Shown here piece after piece: positions 1 through 5,363 of a DNA stretch of 5,426 nucleotides. The DNA comes from Lachnospiraceae bacterium (GTDB taxonomy: Bacteria > Bacillota_A > Clostridia > Lachnospirales > Lachnospiraceae): contig JAFZKM010000345.1 in the NCBI GenBank assembly GCA_017553665.1, positions 1-5,426 of the forward strand, read 5' to 3'. How positions within the stretch are numbered: position 1 is the stretch's first letter; the number at the start of each line of letters is the position of its first letter. A model generated the notes under the pieces. That model saw only the letters and a list, made by a program, of their open reading frames with translations. It was not told where the DNA came from and made no database searches. The position numbers and the translations under genes are program-made.

Positions 1-292
1 CATCATCGCGATAAACGATTTCTGTGCGGCCGGAGTTATCAGAAGGCTTATCGAGGAAGGCTATCGCGTGCCCGAAGATGTATCTGTTGTCAGCTACGAT
101 AATACTTATATAACAAACCTTACTTTCCCGAAGATCACAAGCATTGATTATGATTACGACACACTCGGGAAAATGCTGGCGGACACCGCGATCGATGTCG
201 CGAACGGGGAGAGTGTTCCCTCATTCAGGAGTGTAAAGCCGTCTTTGGTAGTCAGGGAATCATCCGGACGGTTGAACGGAGGTTTAACATGA
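1..292 (+). CDS. LacI-family transcriptional regulator, C-terminal part (5' end outside window)
   Basis: The last 96 residues of a LacI/GalR-type regulator are visible, read from base 2; the DNA-binding N-terminus lies upstream of the window. The visible part is the end of the periplasmic-binding-protein-like effector domain. It carries the helix 'AAGVIRRLIEEGYRVPEDVSV', then 'VVSYDN' (the usual 'VVGFDD' strand), 'FPKITSIDYDYDTLGKMLAD' and a closing 'KPSLVVRESSG' strand, all typical of the family. Such proteins bind a sugar and release their operator. The stop codon overlaps the start of the GH30 gene by 4 bases (ATGA), and the final codons hold that gene's ribosome binding site, so the two are co-transcribed and probably translationally coupled. 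It is inferred, not shown, that this regulator controls the hydrolase and senses a product of it. The family call is secure; the effector is unknown. Confidence 0.9.
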   Translation, partial: IIAINDFCAAGVIRRLIEEGYRVPEDVSVVSYDNTYITNLTFPKITSIDYDYDTLGKMLADTAIDVANGESVPSFRSVKPSLVVRESSGRLNGGLT

Positions 293-1995
293 AAAGCAGA
301 GCCCGCTTTCTGATCCCTGCAGTCATCGTTGTTTCATTGCTGACCGCAGGATGCGGAAGCGGCTTTTCAAAAGATAAAAACAGCAGGACCGACAGAGAGG
401 GAGTACCGATGGAGATTAGCAAAAAGATCAAAATAGATATTTCCGGAGCTCAGACCTTTAACGATACGGATCATGACGGATACGGCGAGTTTGAGGGCTG
501 GGGAACTTCCCTTTGCTGGTGGGCCAACCGTCTGGGCTACAGTGCCGCGCTTACCGAGCAGTCGGCGAAGGCATTCTTTGATCCTGTCTCAGGCCTCGGC
601 ATGAATATCGGGCGCTACAACATAGGCGGCGGAGACAATGTCACCGACCCGGAAGCTCCTTTTTATCATGCGCCTCACATTAAGCGCTCGGATTCCGAGG
701 TTCCGGGATATTGCAGTGATGTCGTGAAGATCGATCTTACCGCGAATTCCCGGGAATACTACGAAGAAAACTACGCGAGGGCCGACTTCGAATGCGGCTA
801 CGCATGGAATTATGACTGGGATGCGGACACGAACCAGATGAATATCCTGAAAGCCGCGATAAAGGCAGCGGGTGATGCATTCATCGCAGAAGCGTTTTCA
901 AATTCGCCGCCGTATTTCATGACGGTCAGCGGATGCAGCTCGGGCGGAGAAGATCCGGGCATTGACAATTTAAGAGAGGATTCCTGCACGGCATTCGCGT
1001 GCTATCTCGCCGATGTCATCGAGCACTGGAAGAACGAGGGCCTGATCTTTCAGAGCGCCGCTCCGATGAACGAGCCCGCGACGAGCTACTGGAAGGCAAA
1101 CAGCGACAAACAGGAAGGCTGCCATTTTTCGATGGGCGAATCACAGTCGAAGATACTTGCGGCACTGAATAAGGAGCTCACGAACAAAGGCATCGATATC
1201 ATCATTTCCGCCTCGGATGAGACCAGCATTGACACGGCCGCGGCTTCGTTTGAAAAGCTTACCGATGAAGCGAAAGCAGTGGTCGGAAGAATAGATACGC
1301 ACGCATACCAGGGGACGCAGCGAAGTCTTCTTAAGGCAGCGGCCGAGAAGGCGGGCAAGAATCTCTGGATGAGCGAGGTCGACGGAACCGAAGGCCTGTT
1401 CTCGGCCGGAAGATCCGAATCCGGAATGCAGGCAGCTCTCGGCTTTGCAAGAGCGATCATCACGGACCTTAACGGAATGAAGCCCACCGCATGGATCATG
1501 TGGGACGCTGTGGACATTCATGTTGACTCAAAGAATGAATTCGACACCTGCGCAAGAAGCGCGGCTGACGGCATCATTGCGGGCGGCACTCCCTTCTGGG
1601 GCATAGGCATCGCCGATCACGACAAGGAAGAACTGCTGCTGGGTAAAAAATATTACGCGTTCGGGCAGTTTACACGGTATATCCGCCCCGGATACTGTAT
1701 TGTGGATTCAGGCGACAACACGATCGCCGCTTTCAACCCGAAGGATAAGAGCATTGTCATCGTCGCGATGAACGCGAACACGGATGATCTCCGATGGGAG
1801 TTCGATCTGTCGGATTTCGGCAAAATGGATGAGAATACAAAGATCACGGCGATCAGAACGAGCGGAACCATGGCGGAAGGCGAGAACTGGGCGGATGTTT
1901 CGGGCAGCGCAGGCATCAGGATAAGCGAAGACGGCCTGGGGTTTGAAACGGATATAAAGGGAAGCTCGGTTACGACATTTATTATCCGCAGATAA
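289..1995 (+). CDS. Secreted lipoprotein glycoside hydrolase, GH30 family (endo-beta-1,6-galactanase-like)
   Basis: A 568-residue exo-lipoprotein predicted to cleave a beta-linked glycan outside the membrane. Residues 1-22 form a lipoprotein signal: basic start, hydrophobic core and lipobox 'LTAGC' with Cys22 as the lipidation site, followed by a hydrophilic spacer. The (beta/alpha)8 domain begins at 'FEGWGTSLCWWANRLG' (68-83), a hallmark of the GH30 proteins related to endo-beta-1,6-galactanases. Further family features are 'NIGRYNIGGGD' (106-116) and 'SNSPPYFMTVSGCSSGG' (204-220). The likely acid/base is Glu262 in 'APMNEP', and the likely nucleophile is Glu363 in 'LWMSEVDG'. A beta-sandwich typical of GH30 follows from about 455 to the end. 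GGAGG at 278-282 lies 6 bases before this ATG. An insert with a DxDxDG pattern precedes the catalytic domain. Substrate is inferred only: beta-1,6-galactan side chains of plant arabinogalactan fit, but other beta-glycans are possible. No carbohydrate-binding module or dockerin is visible. Confidence 0.88.
   Translation: MKSRARFLIPAVIVVSLLTAGCGSGFSKDKNSRTDREGVPMEISKKIKIDISGAQTFNDTDHDGYGEFEGWGTSLCWWANRLGYSAALTEQSAKAFFDPVSGLGMNIGRYNIGGGDNVTDPEAPFYHAPHIKRSDSEVPGYCSDVVKIDLTANSREYYEENYARADFECGYAWNYDWDADTNQMNILKAAIKAAGDAFIAEAFSNSPPYFMTVSGCSSGGEDPGIDNLREDSCTAFACYLADVIEHWKNEGLIFQSAAPMNEPATSYWKANSDKQEGCHFSMGESQSKILAALNKELTNKGIDIIISASDETSIDTAAASFEKLTDEAKAVVGRIDTHAYQGTQRSLLKAAAEKAGKNLWMSEVDGTEGLFSAGRSESGMQAALGFARAIITDLNGMKPTAWIMWDAVDIHVDSKNEFDTCARSAADGIIAGGTPFWGIGIADHDKEELLLGKKYYAFGQFTRYIRPGYCIVDSGDNTIAAFNPKDKSIVIVAMNANTDDLRWEFDLSDFGKMDENTKITAIRTSGTMAEGENWADVSGSAGIRISEDGLGFETDIKGSSVTTFIIRR
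397..411 (+). promoter_or_regulatory. Possible internal ribosome binding site and second start in the GH30 gene
   Basis: GAGGGAG at 397-403 lies 5 bases before an in-frame ATG at 409 (Met41 of the long form). Initiation here would give a 528-residue enzyme without the lipoprotein signal. The upstream start also has a good ribosome binding site and a clear signal peptide, so it is taken as the main one. Confidence 0.25.
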
Positions 1996-2016
1996 AAACC
2001 GATAAACGAAATAATG

Positions 2017-2054
2017 AAGGCGACATGCACCATGATCAGTGCTGTCGCCTTTTT
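2017..2054 (+). terminator. Rho-independent terminator after the GH30 gene, possibly bidirectional
   Basis: The arms AAGGCGACA (2017-2025) and TGTCGCCTT (2043-2051) are perfectly complementary over 9 bp. After one bulged T the stem continues with GCAC/GTGC (2027-2030 and 2039-2042), closing an 8-base loop. A T-run at 2050-2054 follows on the plus strand, 22 bases after the GH30 stop. On the minus strand the 3' side reads CATTATTT, so the same hairpin could also end the convergent transporter transcript, whose stop lies about 20 bases away. Confidence 0.87.
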
Positions 2055-2072
2055 GATATTATTAAATGATAT

Positions 2073-2711
2073 TCAAGCCGTCTGATGCGCCTCGGAGACT
2101 TCATGAGCTTCGGGGGCCGCATCAATGCTGCCGAGCAGTCCTGCTCTGTAAAGTACAGGGCGAAGCGCCAGATAAGCGACTACGGCGATCACTGAATTGA
2201 TCACGGCATTAATGAGCGTCGCGTAAGTGGTCACGGCTACCAGCGATTTGATCGCGGAAGCAGCCTTCTCGGCGTTGGGCGTAAGGATCGTGTACCAGAA
2301 ATACTTCAGCGAGGGCTCAAATACGCAGTTGAAGCCGAGACCCGCAACAGACGCGATCGCAGACCATTTAAGGAGATACGCATGCTTATGATCATGAGAG
2401 ATCTTCGCGATCTTATGCGCTACAAGGCCTACGATCAGGCCAATGACCAGCTTGGTGATGAAAGTCCTGGGAGCCGAAGCGCCGTAACCCCCGAGGATAT
2501 CGGCAAGTGACAGTCCCACAGCGCCTGCGAGTCCGCCGTAAAGGCCGCCCAGGAAGAGCGCGCCGAGCACAACGAACGCGTTGCCGATGTGGATCTTTGT
2601 GCCGCCCGCATTGATCGCGGGGAAGATAGCGTAGCCCACATAGCAGAGCGCAGCCATAAGTCCCGCATAGGTTATCTTTAACAATGTCTTGTTTTTCTCA
2701 TAAGTTTTCAT
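2073..2711 (-). CDS. ECF transporter S component (substrate-binding membrane protein), probable vitamin uptake
   Basis: A 212-residue integral membrane protein, the usual length for the substrate-capturing S subunit of energy-coupling factor transporters. Six hydrophobic segments can be outlined at about 12-30, 44-58, 60-74, 85-102, 114-132 and 156-184. The run 'KIHIGNAFVVLGALFLGGLY' (39-58), then 'GGLAGAVGLSLADILGGYG' (59-77), is the typical S-component signature of the PF07155/PF12822-like group. The 'AGLMAAL' stretch in the first segment resembles the small-residue motif that contacts EcfT. The EcfA1/A2/T module is not in the window, so this is a solitary (group II) S component using a shared module elsewhere. 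ATG at 2709-2711 is chosen because GGAGGG (2719-2724) lies 7 bases before it. Longer readings would run through the divergent regulator gene. The divergent PdxR-like regulator suggests pyridoxine or another B6 vitamer as ligand; this is inference, and other S components of this family take different vitamins. Confidence 0.87.
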   Translation of the reverse strand: MKTYEKNKTLLKITYAGLMAALCYVGYAIFPAINAGGTKIHIGNAFVVLGALFLGGLYGGLAGAVGLSLADILGGYGASAPRTFITKLVIGLIVGLVAHKIAKISHDHKHAYLLKWSAIASVAGLGFNCVFEPSLKYFWYTILTPNAEKAASAIKSLVAVTTYATLINAVINSVIAVVAYLALRPVLYRAGLLGSIDAAPEAHEVSEAHQTA

Positions 2712-2718
2712 ATTTTTT

Positions 2719-2724
2719 CCCTCC
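2719..2724 (-). promoter_or_regulatory. Ribosome binding site fixing the S-component start
   Basis: GGAGGG on the minus strand lies 7 bases upstream of the ATG at 2711-2709. It decides the start, because the frame stays open far upstream without further support. Confidence 0.85.
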
Positions 2725-2728
2725 GTTG

Positions 2729-2758
2729 TTGTGTAATATATCACCAATGTGGTATTAT
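2729..2758 (+). promoter_or_regulatory. Candidate sigma-70 promoter of the MocR-like regulator
   Basis: TTGTGT (2729-2734) and TATTAT (2753-2758) are 18 bases apart. Transcription would start near 2765, just before the ribosome binding site at 2775. The -10 box lies inside the right half of the dyad at 2738-2758, which would allow self-repression. Confidence 0.5.
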
Positions 2759-2763
2759 GAAAA
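2735..2763 (-). promoter_or_regulatory. Candidate sigma-70 promoter of the ECF S component
   Basis: On the minus strand TTTTCA (complement of 2758-2763) and TATATT (complement of 2735-2740) are separated by 17 bases; they match the consensus at 4 and 5 of 6 positions. The promoter overlaps the divergent regulator promoter almost completely, so a single bound protein could affect both. Confidence 0.45.
2738..2758. promoter_or_regulatory. Imperfect dyad, candidate operator of the MocR-like regulator
   Basis: The inner arms ACCA (2743-2746) and TGGT (2750-2753) flank ATG. Outer arms ATA (2738-2740) and TAT (2756-2758) are in register, with 2-base mismatched steps between. It is centred on 2748, midway between the two divergent genes, and covers the spacer of one promoter and the -10 of the other. 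Dyads with GT/AC halves suit GntR-type winged helices. It is the only symmetric element seen in this 75-base gap; binding is inferred. Confidence 0.4.
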
Positions 2764-2774
2764 TTACCAAAAAA

Positions 2775-2778
2775 GGAG
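2775..2778 (+). promoter_or_regulatory. Ribosome binding site fixing the regulator start at 2787
   Basis: GGAG within AAAAGGAGAA lies 8 bases before ATG 2787. The earlier in-frame ATG at 2757 has no such site and would overlap the -10 region, so 2787 is preferred. Confidence 0.75.
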
Positions 2779-2786
2779 AATTTTAT

Positions 2787-3893
2787 ATGACCAGATATAT
2801 TGAGATCTATGAAGACATACGCAGGAAGATCGCTGACGGCGTCTACGAATTCGGGACAAAGCTCCCCTCCAAACGCGTGACCGCTGAAAACTACAGCGTC
2901 AGCGTGATCACGGTCGAGCACGCTTATGAACTGCTGATTGAGGAAGGCTACGCTGTCTCCCGCGAGAAAAGCGGCTATTTTGTCAGTTACAGGGAAAACG
3001 AGTATTTTGCGGATAATGCTCACGCTTCCCGGCGTGAGCATGCCCAGGCACCGGCTAAGTCTTTGCCCGGAGGACATAATATAAGACCCGGTATCACCGG
3101 CATCATAACCTCTCCCAAAAACAACGAGGAGATTTCCTTCAACATATATGCGAAGACCGTTCGCCGCGTCCTCTCCGATTACGGCGATGCGATCAAGGAA
3201 AGGCCCGAGCCCTACGGCTGCGAGATCCTCAGGATGGCGATCGCGAACTATCTGGCCAAAAACAGGGGCATTAAGACCGACTGTCAGAGGATAGTCATCG
3301 GTTCCGGCGCAGAATACCTTTACGGCCTTATAGTGCGCGCTCTCGGGCGAAATAAGATCTATGCCATAGAGAATCCTTCCTACCGCAAGATCTCGGATAT
3401 TTACGCGGCTGAGGGCATTGTGACGGACAAACTCGATCTCGGCTCCGACGGCATCGAAAGCGGGAAACTGCTGGACACCAAAGCGCAGGTCCTTCACGTG
3501 ACGCCTTACAGAAGCTTCCCGACAGGCGTTACGGCTTCCGCAGCAAAAAAAGCGGAATACATCAGCTGGAGCAAAAAGAAGAACGGGATCATCATCGAGG
3601 ACGATTTTGAATCAGAGTTCTCGAGCAGCCGAAAGCCCGAAGAGACGCTTTTTTCCAAGGACACTGAAGGACGCGTTATTTACGTCAATACCTTCAGCAG
3701 GACTGTCGGCTCATTTATGCGAACCGCGTATATGGTCCTTCCGGCGGAGCTTGAAGAGCTGTTCAGGGAAAAGATCGGTTTTTATTCCTGCACGGTCCCC
3801 GCATTGGAGCAATATGTGCTCGCGGAACTGATAAACAACGGAGACTTCGTGCGCCACATTAACCGCGTCAGAAGGAAAAGGCGTGAGGCATAA
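2787..3893 (+). CDS. MocR/PdxR-like transcriptional regulator (GntR winged helix fused to aminotransferase-like domain)
   Basis: A 368-residue cytoplasmic regulator. Residues 1-67 are a GntR winged helix: 'FGTKLPSKR' (22-30), recognition region 'SVSVITVEHAYELL' (37-50) and wing 'SREKSGYFVS' (58-67). A linker runs to about 110, followed by a fold-type I aminotransferase-like domain with 'IGSGAEYLYGLI' (171-182), 'ENPSY' (195-199), 'VTPYRSFPTGVTAS' (238-251) and 'IIIEDDFESEF' (268-278), the last carrying the Asp expected to pair with the PLP ring nitrogen. MocR proteins normally hold PLP on a Lys in 'TFSK'; here the motif is 'NTFSRTVGSFMRTAYMVLP' (301-319) with Arg305 (AGG, 3699-3701). The protein ends at 'RRKRREA', about 80-100 residues shorter than typical MocR proteins (about 460-480), though a shorter clostridial subgroup may end similarly. 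The divergent S component suggests a role in vitamin B6 uptake. It may sense a ligand without a Schiff base or be PLP-independent. Family secure, ligand inferred. Confidence 0.87.
   Translation: MTRYIEIYEDIRRKIADGVYEFGTKLPSKRVTAENYSVSVITVEHAYELLIEEGYAVSREKSGYFVSYRENEYFADNAHASRREHAQAPAKSLPGGHNIRPGITGIITSPKNNEEISFNIYAKTVRRVLSDYGDAIKERPEPYGCEILRMAIANYLAKNRGIKTDCQRIVIGSGAEYLYGLIVRALGRNKIYAIENPSYRKISDIYAAEGIVTDKLDLGSDGIESGKLLDTKAQVLHVTPYRSFPTGVTASAAKKAEYISWSKKKNGIIIEDDFESEFSSSRKPEETLFSKDTEGRVIYVNTFSRTVGSFMRTAYMVLPAELEELFREKIGFYSCTVPALEQYVLAELINNGDFVRHINRVRRKRREA
3016..3041. repeat. Perfect 10-bp inverted repeat with 6-base loop inside the regulator gene
   Basis: ATGCTCACGC (3016-3025) and GCGTGAGCAT (3032-3041) are exact reverse complements around TTCCCG. 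The hairpin lies in the codons of the linker (about residues 77-85), between the winged helix and the aminotransferase-like domain. No T-run follows, so it is not an intrinsic terminator. Confidence 0.8.
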
Positions 3894-3917
3894 TGCGCAT
3901 TGCCGCGGAAATAAACT

Positions 3918-3948
3918 CCGTAATTTGCTCAATAAGCGATTGTTACGG
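3918..3948 (+). other. Stem-loop between the regulator and the radical SAM gene
   Basis: CCGTAA (3918-3923) pairs with TTACGG (3943-3948). An inner TTGCT/AGCGA helix (3925-3929 with 3935-3939, one G-T pair) closes a CAATA loop. It begins 24 bases after the regulator stop, and its 3' arm overlaps the candidate -35 box of the next gene. The sequence after it (GAATTAATA) is not a proper T-run, so it is at best a weak terminator; an operator or leader structure is equally possible. Confidence 0.4.
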
Positions 3949-3968
3949 GAATTAATACGTGCTAAACT
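3940..3968 (+). promoter_or_regulatory. Candidate extended -10 promoter of the radical SAM operon
   Basis: TTGTTA (3940-3945) and TAAACT (3963-3968) are 17 bases apart, with TGC directly before the -10 (an extended -10 TGn). Transcription would begin near 3975, giving a leader of about 30 bases before the ATG at 4005. Confidence 0.5.
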
Positions 3969-4004
3969 GATTATATCCTCAAAGAAAGGAATCTCAGGAC
4001 TATC

Positions 4005-5363
4005 ATGACACCTAAAAAATATCTCAGAGAGAATTTTCGGGAAGTCTTACAGACCACACTTAATCCCGAAGGTCCGGGCGTGGTCAGGATCCACCTGATA
4101 CCGCCGAAATACGAATCGGGCAAGCCTGTCTCCAGCGTCGCGATCATCAACGGCCAGGATATCATTCCGGTCAATTACGCATGGAGCATTCTTCTTGCCG
4201 AGCTGATCAAAGAGATCAACAAATACCACGGCCGCGAGGTTACGGATGAGGAGGTTGAGCAGATCCTTGCGAACACCTGCAAAGCCGTTAAGAAGGTTTT
4301 CCCGTTTACCTCAAAAAAGAAACTCAGGGATGACATTTATACGATGATGGAGACCTTTAAGCAGGTAGCTTACGGCGAAGAGGTCACTGCGGATATCGGA
4401 TACATGAGCATCGGTGAATACGCCGACCATATGAAGGCTCCGCACCGCATGGATATCATGGTTTCCGCGATGGAAAAACAGGGACACTGGAACTGCAACC
4501 AGTGCTGCGTTCACTGCTACGCCGCAGGCCAGTCCGGTTCGTCCGAGGCAGAGCTTACCACCGAACAGTGGAAGGAGATCCTGGATAAGCTCCGCGCTCT
4601 CGGCATCCCGCAGGTTACCTTCACCGGCGGCGAGCCTACGATGCGCGACGACCTGTTCGAACTGATCGACCACGCGCGCTGGTTCGTCTCGCGTCTTAAC
4701 ACGAACGGCATTAAGCTCACCCCCGATTACTGCAAAAAGCTGCGTGAGTGCGAGATAGACAGTGTCCAGATCACATTCTACTCGGCAGATAAAGAGATAC
4801 ATAATAAGCTGGTCGGCGCTCCGCATTTCGAAGACACCGTTGCCGGCATTGAGAACGCGCTCGCCGCAGGCCTCAACATCAGCGTAAATACACCTCTGTG
4901 CACACTGAACAGGGATTATGCCGATACGCTCAGATTCCTCAAGGAAAAAGGCGTTATGTACGTTACATGCTCGGGACTCATCACCACGGGAAACGCTCTT
5001 ACGGAGTCCTCAGAGTCTCTTCAGCTTTCCGCGGAAGAGATCAAAAAGATCCTGGCCGACGCCGCTGATTTCGCTTACGCGAACGGCATGGAGATCAGCT
5101 TCACTTCTCCCGGCTGGATCGAGAATGAGTTCTTCGCGGAGCACGACCTTTCGACGCCCAACTGCGGAGCCTGCCTCAGCAATATGGCGATCACTCCGGG
5201 CGGCAACATCGTTCCCTGCCAGAGCTGGCTTTCGGGCACGCCTCTCGACAATATCCTGACCGATGACTGGGACAGCGTCTGGAACAGCGAGCCCTGCAGA
5301 AAGCGCAGGGAGTACTCTGCTCTCATGCTCGGAAAATGTCCTTTAAGGAGGGAAAAGCAATGA
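4005..5363 (+). CDS. Radical SAM enzyme with SPASM-type C-terminus and a possible PqqD-like N-terminal domain
   Basis: A 452-residue enzyme predicted to cleave S-adenosylmethionine with a [4Fe-4S] cluster. The cluster motif is CxxxCxxC at Cys164, Cys168 and Cys171 ('CNQCCVHCYA'), with an extra Cys167. 'FTGGEP' (206-211) binds the SAM amino group, and 'RLNTNGIKL' (230-238), 'SVQITFYSA' (253-261) and 'NISVNTPL' (291-298) are barrel strands. A SPASM/twitch-like tail carries Cys387, 390, 405, 431 and 445 ('CGAC', 'PGGNIVPCQSWL', 'EPCRKRRE', 'KCPLRR'), suggesting an auxiliary cluster and a peptide or protein substrate. Residues about 45-125 ('SVAIINGQDIIPVNYAWSI' onward) follow the pattern of PqqD-like domains, an inference needing a fold check. 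The start at 4005 has only a weak AGGA 5 bases upstream; an in-frame stop at 3963 excludes longer forms. It overlaps the next, exported gene by ATGA. I recognise it as a clostridial radical SAM type whose substrate I do not know. Confidence 0.87.
   Translation: MTPKKYLRENFREVLQTTLNPEGPGVVRIHLIPPKYESGKPVSSVAIINGQDIIPVNYAWSILLAELIKEINKYHGREVTDEEVEQILANTCKAVKKVFPFTSKKKLRDDIYTMMETFKQVAYGEEVTADIGYMSIGEYADHMKAPHRMDIMVSAMEKQGHWNCNQCCVHCYAAGQSGSSEAELTTEQWKEILDKLRALGIPQVTFTGGEPTMRDDLFELIDHARWFVSRLNTNGIKLTPDYCKKLRECEIDSVQITFYSADKEIHNKLVGAPHFEDTVAGIENALAAGLNISVNTPLCTLNRDYADTLRFLKEKGVMYVTCSGLITTGNALTESSESLQLSAEEIKKILADAADFAYANGMEISFTSPGWIENEFFAEHDLSTPNCGACLSNMAITPGGNIVPCQSWLSGTPLDNILTDDWDSVWNSEPCRKRREYSALMLGKCPLRREKQ

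Noticed and set aside
1086..1521. Antisense open frames within the GH30 gene
   Set aside because: They mirror the codon structure of the plus-strand gene, have no ribosome binding sites and show low-complexity compositions with no domain resemblance.
2757..2786. Earlier in-frame ATG of the regulator at 2757
   Set aside because: It lacks a ribosome binding site and overlaps the likely -10 box. ATG 2787 follows AAAAGGAGAA, and the protein from there begins like other GntR/MocR proteins.
2712..2786. Riboswitch (TPP or FMN type) upstream of the S component
   Set aside because: The whole divergent gap is 75 bases, and the transcript leader from the predicted promoter would be only about 20 bases, too short for such an aptamer.
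2712..3497. Minus-strand open frame continuing upstream of the S-component ATG
   Set aside because: It would add about 260 non-homologous residues antisense to the regulator gene and cross the promoter region. The ATG at 2711 has a strong GGAGGG and the protein from there has normal S-component length.
3918..3955. Strong intrinsic terminator after the regulator gene
   Set aside because: The stem-loop is clear but is not followed by a T-run, so it is listed only as a stem-loop of unknown role.
3883..4008. Frameshifted continuation of the regulator C-terminus in an alternative frame
   Set aside because: A frame stays open for 41 codons and meets the radical SAM start. Its translation is a very basic run without the Gly-Leu-His type strand expected of the MocR C-terminus, and it is too short to replace the missing subdomain.
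4311..5326. Antisense and shifted open frames within the radical SAM gene
   Set aside because: The plus-strand gene carries all the conserved motifs. The others are shadows with no initiation signals or recognisable domains.
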